Below, piece after piece: positions 4,759 to 12,347 of a DNA stretch of 12,641 nucleotides. This stretch comes from Planctomycetota bacterium (lineage in GTDB: Bacteria > Planctomycetota > Planctomycetia > Pirellulales > Pirellulaceae). A program made the translations under genes and the position numbers. The notes below the pieces were generated by a model that was given only the letters and a program-made list of their open reading frames with translations, was not told where the DNA came from and searched no databases. The stretch spans positions 1 through 12,641 of the forward strand of contig JAJRVM010000062.1 of NCBI GenBank assembly GCA_024277285.1, read 5' to 3'. Position 1 is the stretch's first letter, and every line of letters starts with the position of its first letter.

Positions 4759-6381
4759 ATGTCCAATCAACGCTGGGCGGCGTCAGCCGCTATTGTCGGC
4801 CTCGTTTCCGCATGGGCCCTCATCGCTTTTACGCCAACACTGGCAACCGGGCAACAACCGCCCATCGCGGTCCAAGAAGTTCCCGGCCAACAAGTTACGT
4901 TCGCCATTAACGGCCCCGCACAGCGGCTCGAGATGGTCGTGGCCAGTAGCCGCATCTTGACCTTGGAATACAAGATCCCGCGGCTGTTAGTTGCCAACCC
5001 GGAAGTGGTTCGCGCCACTCCCATCTCGCCCAATCAGGTCCAGTTGTCGGCACTCACTCCAGGAGTGACGCAATTGAACGTGTGGGATGAAAACAAAAAA
5101 CTCTACACCGTCGACGTGGTGGTGACCCCGGACGGTCGGCAATTGCAAATGCTGATCAAAGCGGAGTTCCCCGACGCCAACGTGCGTGTACGACCGCTGG
5201 CTAATAGCGTCTTCCTGTCGGGCTACGTACCGAGCCCAGCGATGGTCCAGAGCATCGTTCGCATCGCCGAGGATTACTATCCGAGTGTGATCAACAACTT
5301 GACCATTGGCGGCGTCCAGCAGATTCTGCTCAAGACGAAAGTGATGGAAGTATCGCGCACGAAGATGCGTCAGATCGGCTTCGACTGGGCCTATTCCAAT
5401 GGCGACGATTTTATCTTCCAGTCCGTCAGTGGGCTGTTGGCTGGCGGCTCGGGCATGGGCCAGGTCATTGCCACCGGCGGCGAGACCGTCCGCTTTGGCC
5501 TCGTCGATGGCAATAAGGCTTTCTACGGTTTCATTGACGCGTTGCGACAAAACAACTTGATCAAGGTGTTGGCCGAGCCGCAGCTGGTCACCGTCAGCGG
5601 TCGTCCCGCCAGCTTCAACTCGGGTGGCGAATTCCCGATCATTGTCCCGCAAAGCCTGGGTACGGTCTCGATCGAGTATCGTCAATACGGAACGCGAGTC
5701 GACTTTGTGCCGATCGTACTGGGCAATGGCAACCTTCGCTTGGAAGTTCGTCCGCAAGTCAGCGAGATTGATCCATCACGTAGCGTTGTCATCAATAGCG
5801 TCAGCGTTCCCGCCCTGCGTACGCGTTGGGTCGACACCGCCGTGGAAATTAAGGCGGGTCAGACACTGGCCTTGGCCGGCTTGATCCAGCACCGCACCGA
5901 ATCCCAGAACCGCGGCATCCCATGGTTGTCCGATATTCCGTGGTTTGGAGCTCCTTTCCGTCACGTTCAGGAAGAAACCAATGAAATTGAGTTGCTGATC
6001 CTGGTGACGCCCGAGTTCATTGAAGCAAGCGATCCGGAAGAACTACCACCCTGCGGACCGGGTGAAGCGACCACGTCGCCTGACGACGTCGAACTCTACT
6101 TCCGCGGTTATCTGGAAGTGCCCAAATGTTGCAACGGCGGTGGCTGCGAAAAATGCCAAGGTGGCACCGGTCCGGTCGAAGCGTACGGCCCCGAGCCAGC
6201 CTATCCGATGGGCGCACCAGCGGCAGGCGAAAGTGTCGTTAACCGTGCCGCTCGACGACCGGCCAGTCGTTCCGCGCGCACGACCAAGCAAGTTAGTAGC
6301 CCCGTGCGTGCCTCCGTTCACAGTCACTCGCGTGGCGAACCAACGCTGATCGGTCCGGTAGGATACGATCCGCTGAGATAG
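4759..6381 (+). CDS. cpaC: Outer-membrane secretin CpaC/RcpA
   Basis: This 540-residue protein forms the outer-membrane channel for the Flp pilus. A signal peptide spans about residues 1-30. An N-terminal pilus/secretin domain with a BON-like segment follows (about 45-185; VRPLANSVFLSGYVPSPAM). The secretin domain covers about 190-422, with VLAEPQLVTVSGRPASFNSG and GGEFPI, then a GTRVDFVPIVLGNGNLRLEV segment and the conserved WVDTAVEIKAGQTLALAGL. After LILVTPEF there is a tail of about 120 residues. It has five cysteines (432, 457, 458, 463, 466; CCNGGGCEKC), a VELYFRGYLEVP segment and a basic Arg/Ser-rich end. The length exceeds a typical CpaC because of this tail. The ATG follows AAGGA (4745-4749) at 9 nt. 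It lies between CpaB, its periplasmic partner, and CpaE. Confidence 0.95.
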   Translation: MSNQRWAASAAIVGLVSAWALIAFTPTLATGQQPPIAVQEVPGQQVTFAINGPAQRLEMVVASSRILTLEYKIPRLLVANPEVVRATPISPNQVQLSALTPGVTQLNVWDENKKLYTVDVVVTPDGRQLQMLIKAEFPDANVRVRPLANSVFLSGYVPSPAMVQSIVRIAEDYYPSVINNLTIGGVQQILLKTKVMEVSRTKMRQIGFDWAYSNGDDFIFQSVSGLLAGGSGMGQVIATGGETVRFGLVDGNKAFYGFIDALRQNNLIKVLAEPQLVTVSGRPASFNSGGEFPIIVPQSLGTVSIEYRQYGTRVDFVPIVLGNGNLRLEVRPQVSEIDPSRSVVINSVSVPALRTRWVDTAVEIKAGQTLALAGLIQHRTESQNRGIPWLSDIPWFGAPFRHVQEETNEIELLILVTPEFIEASDPEELPPCGPGEATTSPDDVELYFRGYLEVPKCCNGGGCEKCQGGTGPVEAYGPEPAYPMGAPAAGESVVNRAARRPASRSARTTKQVSSPVRASVHSHSRGEPTLIGPVGYDPLR

Positions 6382-6403
6382 ATCGCTGAAAACGAAATCG
6401 TTC

Positions 6404-6447
6404 AACCGCTGCGTAGCAATCGAACCGCCCATTGCTACGCAGCGGTT
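6404..6447 (+). terminator. 17-bp perfect hairpin after cpaC
   Basis: AACCGCTGCGTAGCAAT (6404-6420) is perfectly complementary to 6431-6447, with a 10-nt loop. The structure starts 22 nt after the cpaC stop. There is no T-run. It could be a transcript end, a stability element at a processed mRNA 3' end, or a protein binding site. Confidence 0.7.
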
Positions 6448-6500
6448 TGACACGATAGGAGAAGCATTTTCACGCGCGCGTCCTTACGCGAGCTGCCTCT

Positions 6501-6553
6501 GGAACCGCTTTCGTGAGCAAGCGGTTCCTCGAACACTTTGGCGGCCCACCGCC
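6501..6553. promoter_or_regulatory. Two further hairpins upstream of cpaE
   Basis: GGAACCGCTT (6501-6510) pairs perfectly with AAGCGGTTCC (6519-6528) across an 8-nt loop. GGCGG (6540-6544) pairs with CCGCC (6549-6553) across 4 nt. The first shares the AACCGCT core with the larger hairpin at 6404-6447. They sit 34-86 nt before the cpaE start codon, which lacks an evident Shine-Dalgarno, so structure here may influence cpaE translation. Confidence 0.5.
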
Positions 6554-6586
6554 CTGGAAGTCCGATTCGCAGAAAGCGCTACGATC

Positions 6587-7792
6587 ATGTCGAATGTTCT
6601 TCGCCTGGCCATTGTCGACCCAAATGACGCGTCCCGGGAGTCGCTCAAGCAGATGCTCCTCAGCATGGATATGTGCTGGCTGGAAGCCGAATCATCACGT
6701 TACGAGTTCTTCACGGATATCGTCGAGCAAACCGATCCTGATATCGGTGTTATTGGCATCGATACCGATCCCGACAAGGCGGTCAAGCTGATTGCCAATC
6801 TGCGCGAGTCGGCGCCGAATTGCAGCATCTTGGTGGTGAGCACTAAGTCAGACGGACAACTGATCCTGCAAGTCATGCGTGCCGGTGCCAAGGAATTCCT
6901 CACTCAACCGGTCGGCATCCAAGAACTGGTCATGGCACTCGAACGGATCGGTGCGATCCGCAGCGGCGGAGTGGCCGGCCAGATGCGTGGCTGTCAGGTG
7001 CTGGCGGTGGCTGGCGCCACTGGCGGAGTCGGCTCGACTAGCTTGGCCGTGAACCTCGGCTGCGTACTGGCCGCGAATGAAGCGAACTCCGTGGCGCTGA
7101 TCGACCTGGACCTGTCGTTGGGCGATGCCGATGTTTTTCTCGATACTATCCCCGACTATACCATGGTCGATGTCGTTCAAAACGTCTCGCGACTCGACTT
7201 CCAGTTACTCAAACGCTCGATGACCGAGCACTCATCCGGACTCTACCTGCTGCCGCGCCCCGTCCAACTCCAAGATATCTCGCTGATCACTCCCGATGCG
7301 CTGCAGCGCGTCTTCGGATTGCTCAAGGCAACGTTTTCACACGTACTGATCGACCTGTCGAAAGCGTACAATCACGTCGATATGGCCGCCTTGGAAGCGG
7401 CCAACCACGTCCTTCTGGTAACCCAGTTGGATCTTCCCTGCCTGCGCAACGTCGTGCGGCTGATGATGTCGTTTGAAGCCACCGACGGGCTTAAGGAAAA
7501 AGTCCACGTCGTGGTCAACCGAGTCGGATTGGACAATGGCCATATCAGCATGAAAAAGGCCAAAGAGACGATCGGACGGGACATCTATTGGCAACTCCCC
7601 AATGATTACCGTGTCATGGTGGAAATGCGCAACAATGGCGTGCCACTGATCGAGCAAGCACCACGCGCCGCCATCACGCAATCGATCGTCATGCTGGCTG
7701 AAGAACTCTCGGGCCAAGAGCGGCCCGAAGATGCCGCCGACGCGAAGGGACGCTGGCTCAACTTCTGGGGCAAGAGCAAGGTGAAGAGCTGA
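6587..7792 (+). CDS. cpaE: Pilus localisation ATPase-like protein CpaE/TadZ
   Basis: This 401-residue cytoplasmic protein of the CpaE/TadZ group (MinD/ParA superfamily) is thought to place the Tad machine at the cell pole. Residues about 5-122 form an atypical receiver domain. It has an acidic pocket near Asp11 and Asp14 and a possible Asp59. However, LTQPVG puts Gln107 where active receivers have a conserved lysine, so phosphorylation is doubtful. The ATPase-like part starts with GATGGVGSTSLAVNLG (142-157). Both lysines of the deviant Walker A motif (KGGxGK) are replaced, by Thr145 and Ser150. LIDLDLSLGDADVFLD (171-186) is the A' segment, and HVLIDLSK lies at about 252-259. No clear Shine-Dalgarno precedes ATG 6587, but the start fits the beginning of the receiver fold. 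It lies 205 bp after cpaC. Confidence 0.92.
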   Translation: MSNVLRLAIVDPNDASRESLKQMLLSMDMCWLEAESSRYEFFTDIVEQTDPDIGVIGIDTDPDKAVKLIANLRESAPNCSILVVSTKSDGQLILQVMRAGAKEFLTQPVGIQELVMALERIGAIRSGGVAGQMRGCQVLAVAGATGGVGSTSLAVNLGCVLAANEANSVALIDLDLSLGDADVFLDTIPDYTMVDVVQNVSRLDFQLLKRSMTEHSSGLYLLPRPVQLQDISLITPDALQRVFGLLKATFSHVLIDLSKAYNHVDMAALEAANHVLLVTQLDLPCLRNVVRLMMSFEATDGLKEKVHVVVNRVGLDNGHISMKKAKETIGRDIYWQLPNDYRVMVEMRNNGVPLIEQAPRAAITQSIVMLAEELSGQERPEDAADAKGRWLNFWGKSKVKS

Positions 7793-7820
7793 AAACGGGG
7801 CTTTTCTCCCAGAAATCCCA

Positions 7821-7834
7821 GCGCGCCGGCGCGC
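7821..7834. repeat. 14-bp perfect GC palindrome
   Basis: GCGCGCCGGCGCGC reads the same on both strands, 28 nt after the cpaE stop. It could nucleate a hairpin only by opening the centre. It may be chance in GC-rich DNA. Confidence 0.6.
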
Positions 7835-7870
7835 GACGAATCGACCGGAACCCAGCATCCCCAATCCCCC

Positions 7871-7999
7871 CTATGCTCGGCTTTTCCGTGAGTAAAGCCA
7901 AACGGCCTTCGAGCCACCATCGGAATGGTTGAGGTTCAGCAAGTAGTCGCGAACCTTTTCGTCCGCAACTTCAGCCCGTTCGGAATCTGGAATTGGCAT
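7871..7999 (-). pseudogene. Truncated DUF6883-like remnant (antisense)
   Basis: A 42-codon ORF runs on the minus strand from the ATG complementary to 7997-7999 to a TAG complementary to 7871-7873. Its product starts MPIPDSERAEVAD and continues EKVRDYLLNLNHSDGGSKA, then VWLYS. This resembles the start of DUF6883 proteins, small proteins often found in accessory and toxin-related loci, with the usual pattern PNAERA-V-xxKlRDYlLn-xH-xGxxKA. Family members are usually about 100 residues, so the remaining two thirds is missing. The last residues (SRKSRA) no longer fit the pattern, consistent with a frameshift or deletion near 7885. No clear ribosome binding site is seen. The family call comes from memory of the motif and has not been searched. 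Confidence 0.5.
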
Positions 8000-8799
8000 T
8001 CGATTTCATTGGGCATAACGTTGTCCATGAGCGCAACGGAAGATAAGGGCAAAAAAGATCGTGGGCAGAAAGAGCGCTAAGCGAGGCGTCTGCCGGCCAG
8101 GTGCTTCTTTCCCACGTTTCAGCGCAATGCTCATTGCCGTGGAACCAAACACGTTCCGTACACCCATCGCAATAGGGCCCACGTTACCGCAAACGAATAG
8201 GGCGAATCGGCGCCCAGCAGCATCAGAGGACAAACACAATTGCAAAAAGCCCTCCACCGGGCCTGCCCCGGCCGGGGGCATGACTGGTCAGCTACCGCAA
8301 CTCGCCGAAACTCTCTTGTCGGTCGAACGGACCGTTTTCCATTTATCGCCGCTTTGCTGAGGCCGAAACATGGCGCGGTTTGCTTCAACATGGGTCGCTC
8401 GCCTTGCAAGCTAGACGCCATGTGAAGCGGGGCAATGGTTGCTCGGTCGCCGTGACGAGTCCGCGGTGGCTTGAATTGTGTGAACGGTTACCGGCCTTGC
8501 CAACCGGCACGCGTGTCGCCCGTCCAAACATCCGTCACGTCAGCGCCAGCGATACGCATTGCAACGACGGTATCATCTGCCCCGGTTCTGCGGGTCTTCG
8601 CATGCCTACCGTACCGTCTAGCTAAAACGAAACGGTCCGGTTGTTCTTAACTGTGAGGTATGTTTTCACTGATGCCATGGGGCTATCGGTCCACCCCGGT
8701 AACACCGCATGCCGCACTCAGCTGCCGCCGGTGCACGTTCGCAATGGACGTCCCCATCGGCGGTCCCCTAGAGCACCTTCACGCAAATGGACAGGCACG

Positions 8800-10122
8800 A
8801 TGGCTAGTCACCCCTCACAATTACGCTCGCCCGATGCAACCCGGGCGGAAGAGTTCGACAAGCTCAAGCGGAGCATACACACAAAACTCGTCGACAAGCT
8901 CGATTTGACGAAAGTCAGCGAGCTTGAAGGGGACGTCCTACGCCGCGAAATTCGGCTGGTCGTAGAGCATTTATGCGACACGGAAGAGACGTTCTTGAAC
9001 CGCAACGAGCGGGAACGGCTCATCGATGAAGTACTCGACGAGACGTTCGGTCTGGGCCCGCTGGAATTGCTGCTGAAAGACCACACGATCAGCGACATAA
9101 TGATCAATGGCCCGAAGAATATCTACGTGGAACGTCGCGGAAAGATGGAGCGAACGAGTGTTGAGTTTCGCGACAACAATCACTTGCTGCAGATCATCGA
9201 CCGAATCGTCTCGGCCGTCGGACGGCGTGTCGACGAAGTCTGTCCGATGGTCGACGCGCGTCTCTCGGACGGTTCCCGATTCAACGCGATCATCCCTCCG
9301 CTGTCACTCGACGGCGCCGCCGTTTCCATTCGGCGTTTTGGCGCCAATCCGCTGAAGCTGGAAGACCTGCTGAACTACAAAGCTTTCACCCCCGAGATGG
9401 TGATGCTGTTGGAAGGCGCGATCAAGGCGCGATTGAACATCATCATTTCGGGTGGTACCGGTTCCGGTAAAACGACGCTCCTTAACACACTTTCCAGCTT
9501 CATTTCCAACGACGATCGTATTGTCACGATCGAAGACGCGGCGGAACTGCAGCTCCAACAAGAGCATGTGGTACGGCTTGAAACGCGTCCTCCCAACATC
9601 GAGGGCAAGGGGGCCATTAACGCGACCGACCTGGTCCGCAACGCGCTGCGTATGCGGCCCGAACGGATCATTATTGGTGAGTGTCGTGGTGGCGAAACGC
9701 TCGATATGTTGCAGGCGATGAACACAGGCCACGACGGATCGCTGACAACGATCCACGCCAACACGCCCCGTGATGGTATCGCCCGTATGGAAACGATGAT
9801 CATGATGTCCGGGTTCGACATGCCAATCAAAGCGATGCGGCAGCAGATCGCCAGCGCCGTGGACCTGATTGTGCAGGCCAGCCGGTTGCAGGGTGGGCCG
9901 CGTCGAGTCACCTACATCACCGAAGTTGTCGGCATGGAACAAGACACGGTCATCATGCAGGACATCTACAAGTACAACCAACAGGGAATTGATGAAAACG
10001 GCCGTGCGCGGGGCCAGTTTGAAGCAAGTGGGATTCGGCCAAGCTTCATGGACCGGCTGGAATCGGCGGGGGTACGTTTACCCGCCAGCGCATTCCGACA
10101 ACGGGTCATGATGGTCGACTAG
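8800..10122 (+). CDS. cpaF: Pilus assembly ATPase CpaF/TadA
   Basis: This 440-residue secretion ATPase of the VirB11/PulE family powers Flp pilus assembly from the cytoplasmic face. An N-terminal helical domain (about 1-100) includes [12 protein letters not shown] and [20 protein letters not shown]. The Walker A motif is GGTGSGKT (218-225). The acidic Asp box is around [11 protein letters not shown] (242-252), Walker B is [11 protein letters not shown] (289-299), and the His box is [10 protein letters not shown] (313-322). All catalytic motifs look intact. The frame is open upstream to 8641, but the earlier part encodes unlike, Arg/Pro-rich sequence. ATG 8800 gives the normal family length and N-terminus. 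Its binding site is weak (GGACAGG 3 nt upstream). It lies about 1 kb after cpaE and 121 bp before tadB. Confidence 0.95.
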   Translation: MASHPSQLRSPDATRAEEFDKLKRSIHTKLVDKLDLTKVSELEGDVLRREIRLVVEHLCDTEETFLNRNERERLIDEVLDETFGLGPLELLLKDHTISDIMINGPKNIYVERRGKMERTSVEFRDNNHLLQIIDRIVSAVGRRVDEVCPMVDARLSDGSRFNAIIPPLSLDGAAVSIRRFGANPLKLEDLLNYKAFTPEMVMLLEGAIKARLNIIISGGTGSGKTTLLNTLSSFISNDDRIVTIEDAAELQLQQEHVVRLETRPPNIEGKGAINATDLVRNALRMRPERIIIGECRGGETLDMLQAMNTGHDGSLTTIHANTPRDGIARMETMIMMSGFDMPIKAMRQQIASAVDLIVQASRLQGGPRRVTYITEVVGMEQDTVIMQDIYKYNQQGIDENGRARGQFEASGIRPSFMDRLESAGVRLPASAFRQRVMMVD

Positions 10123-10243
10123 GGGCACGGCACCAGATCACGAATGGGACAATGTCGTCGGCATGCGACCACGATCTTGAGCGATAGACGAAGAGAATTC
10201 ACCGCACTGCGGCAACCGTGAGAACCGACTGGATGGGACAGCC

Positions 10244-11215
10244 ATGTTAACAATCATCGTATTGGTCGCTTCGTTTATTGGCGTGGCCGCCTTGGTCGGC
10301 GGCGTCGCCGTCATATTTCGGGGCGACGCGTCGAGCGAACTCGAAGAACGACTTGATGTCTTCGCCAGCAATAAGGCGACCAGTAACTCGGCGGCCTCCG
10401 ACGGCGAGCCAAGCTTGCTCTCCTCGCCACTCGACGAAACGAAGGGCGTGATCGAACGCATATTGTCGCGCGTCGGCAACTTGCGGCGGTTGTTGGAGCA
10501 GGCCGATTCACCGCTCGATCCATCAAAATTCATCCTGCTGTCAGCGGGACTGGCCGCCGTCGGCGCCGCCGTCTGCATTGTCCTTCCGCAGGTCCCGAAT
10601 TATGCCGCGCCGATCGCCGCGCCGCTGCTCGCCACCCTGCCACTGCTCTGGACCGTCTTCCGCAAACGGCGCCGACTCAAGAAGTTCGGCAGCCAGATGC
10701 CGGAAGCACTGGAACTGATCAGTCGGGCGTTACGTGCGGGACACAGTTTGGCCAGTGGCATTCACTTGGTGTCCGAAGAAATGGCGGACCCGATCCGCAA
10801 GGAATTCCAACGCTGCTACGAGTCCCAAAACCTGGGCGTGGCACTGGAAGATGCCTTGGAAGACATGAGCGATCGCGTGCCGAACCTAGATCTTCGATTC
10901 TTTGTCACCGCCATCGTTTTGCAACGACAAACAGGTGGCGATCTGGCCGAAATCCTCGACAAAATCGGCTCCCTGATTCGCGAACGGTTCAAGATCTGGG
11001 GACAAATCCAAGCGCTGACCGGAGAAGGCCGTTTGTCCGGTATCGTGCTGCTCGCCTTGCCCCCAGCGCTGTTTATGGTGATGTACTATCTGAATCCCGA
11101 CTATTGCCAGGTGCTGTTCACCGACCCGATGGGAAACCAGATGCTAGCCGGAGCGGTCGTGATGCAGATCGTCGGTGCACTGGTGATTAAGAAGATTATC
11201 AATATCAAGGTTTGA
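10244..11215 (+). CDS. tadB: Inner-membrane platform protein TadB
   Basis: This 323-residue protein is one of two platform proteins on which the CpaF ATPase acts. It has an N-terminal membrane helix (about 3-25) and a charged linker (about 26-90). A pair of helices follows (about 95-137), with a GspF/T2SSF domain after it (about 152-280; MPEALELISRALRAGHSLAS, then FVTAIVLQRQTGGDLAEILD). Two further helices lie at about 263-283 and 300-317. The layout and length are normal for TadB, and the T2SSF signature with QTGGDLAEIL is clear. ATG 10244 is preceded by GGATGGGA as a modest ribosome binding site. It is followed after 68 bp by tadC, its expected partner, with a small hairpin between them. 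Confidence 0.94.
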   Translation: MLTIIVLVASFIGVAALVGGVAVIFRGDASSELEERLDVFASNKATSNSAASDGEPSLLSSPLDETKGVIERILSRVGNLRRLLEQADSPLDPSKFILLSAGLAAVGAAVCIVLPQVPNYAAPIAAPLLATLPLLWTVFRKRRRLKKFGSQMPEALELISRALRAGHSLASGIHLVSEEMADPIRKEFQRCYESQNLGVALEDALEDMSDRVPNLDLRFFVTAIVLQRQTGGDLAEILDKIGSLIRERFKIWGQIQALTGEGRLSGIVLLALPPALFMVMYYLNPDYCQVLFTDPMGNQMLAGAVVMQIVGALVIKKIINIKV

Positions 11216-11225
11216 TCCCCGGAGT

Positions 11226-11247
11226 GTTGTGACACCGATGTCACAAC
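11226..11247 (+). promoter_or_regulatory. Perfect 9-bp inverted repeat between tadB and tadC
   Basis: GTTGTGACA (11226-11234) pairs with TGTCACAAC (11239-11247) across the tetraloop CCGA. It lies 10 nt after tadB and 36 nt before tadC. It contains TGTGA and TCACA half-sites as in CRP/FNR-type operators, but their spacing is 8 rather than 6. An RNA hairpin setting the tadB:tadC ratio is equally possible. Confidence 0.6.
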
Positions 11248-11283
11248 GGCTGGATTTGCCAACCAATTGAGAGCAACATTCCC

Positions 11284-12288
11284 ATGTCCGCAATCATACT
11301 CGCCTTTTCGATGTCGTCCGCGTTTCTGCCCATCCTGGCATTCGTCTTGTTCGGATCCGCCGCCTGGCTGCTAATGGATGTCATCTCGTCCCGAGCATCC
11401 ACCGCCGAACAACGGCTCGATGAGTTCAAGGACCCTGCGCTTCGAAAGCGCAAAGAACTTGAAGAGGAAGGCCGTGGTCTGTCATCGACCAACTTACGCC
11501 GTGTGATTGGCAAAGCGACCCCCGCATTGGCGAAACCGCTACAGCCTAAGAATGAGAACGACGTTGGCAAGCTGAAACTGCGACTTGCGCAAGCCGGTTT
11601 TCGTAGCGAGGCTGCGCCGCCGTTGTTCCTGAGCATGAAGTTTTCGATGCTGATCGCCGGCCTGATCTTCGGCGGCGGTACGATGGTCTTGATGTCGCAG
11701 CTCAACGGGGTTCCCCTGTTCGCGCAAAAGAACTTGTTTAAGTGCGTCCTCATCGCTGGTGGCATGTTCTACATGCCCGAACTGATCTTGATGTGGTTAA
11801 CCAGACGTCGCAAAGAACAACTTTTTCTCGGCTTGCCCGATGCCCTCGACCTGATGGTCGTGTGCGTCGAAGCCGGACTCGGCCTTGACCAGGCCATGCG
11901 CCGTGTCTCCGAAGAAATGGAAAAGTCGTACCCGATTATCGCCGAAGAGTTTGGACTCTGTAACATGCAACTCCAGATGGGACGCAGCCGCGCCGAAGTG
12001 TTACAAGAATTAGGACAACGCAGCGGTGTAGACGACCTCCGGTCACTCGCCTCCATCCTGATCCAAGCCGATAAGTTCGGCTCCAGCATCGCCCAGGCAC
12101 TACGCGTGCAGAGCGATTCCATGCGCACCCGACGTCGGCAGATTGCCGAAGAAAAAGCCGCGAAGACCGCCGTTAAACTGATCTTCCCGCTCGTCCTGTT
12201 CATCTTTCCAGGAATCTTCGTGGTGCTTGTCGGACCGGCCGCTATCACCATGGTACGCGAGATGTTCCCCGCCATGTCGGGAGGGTAG
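11284..12288 (+). CDS. tadC: Inner-membrane platform protein TadC
   Basis: This 334-residue protein is the second Tad platform protein and pairs with TadB. It has an N-terminal helix (about 12-32), then a charged linker with an LKLRLAQAGFRSEAAPPLFL motif (97-116) typical of the family. Helices at about 120-137 and 152-171 follow. The T2SSF domain spans about 183-310 (LPDALDLMVVCVEAGLGLDQ, then SLASILIQADKFGSSIAQAL). A final hydrophobic segment lies at about 298-320. The length is normal. ATG 11284 lacks a strong Shine-Dalgarno, with only GAGAG about 10 nt upstream, so coupling to tadB translation is likely. It is the last recognisable tad gene in the window. A tandem repeat array follows. Confidence 0.94.
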   Translation: MSAIILAFSMSSAFLPILAFVLFGSAAWLLMDVISSRASTAEQRLDEFKDPALRKRKELEEEGRGLSSTNLRRVIGKATPALAKPLQPKNENDVGKLKLRLAQAGFRSEAAPPLFLSMKFSMLIAGLIFGGGTMVLMSQLNGVPLFAQKNLFKCVLIAGGMFYMPELILMWLTRRRKEQLFLGLPDALDLMVVCVEAGLGLDQAMRRVSEEMEKSYPIIAEEFGLCNMQLQMGRSRAEVLQELGQRSGVDDLRSLASILIQADKFGSSIAQALRVQSDSMRTRRRQIAEEKAAKTAVKLIFPLVLFIFPGIFVVLVGPAAITMVREMFPAMSGG

Positions 12289-12347
12289 TGGCGCACCGCA
12301 GCACCGCACTGCGCGCCGTGATCGGCAAAATCACACCGATTGGCAAA

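Larger units (their letters stand above)
7793..8799. other. 1-kb non-tad interval between cpaE and cpaF
   Basis: No intact gene can be supported on either strand. The interval holds a 14-bp GC palindrome (7821-7834) and an antisense DUF6883-like remnant (7871-7999). It also has small GC-rich inverted repeats such as TGCCCC/GGGGCA at 8264-8280 and CGGTC/GACCG followed by TTTT at 8320-8338. Open frames such as 8061-8360 (+), 8380-8625 (+) and 8006-8281 (-) lack binding sites and recognisable motifs. The frame containing cpaF is open back to 8641, but 8641-8799 encodes non-conserved Arg/Pro-rich sequence. The interval looks like an insertion or decayed accessory DNA in an otherwise compact cluster. 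Confidence 0.55.

Noticed and set aside
8006..8281. A 91-codon minus-strand frame with a hydrophobic C-terminal stretch (RLALFLPTIFFALIF).
   Set aside because: There is no ribosome binding site and no family match I can name. It may be a decayed gene, but the evidence is too weak to call.
8641..8799. An N-terminal extension of CpaF by 53 residues.
   Set aside because: The extension is Arg/Pro-rich and unlike the family. ATG 8800 gives normal length.
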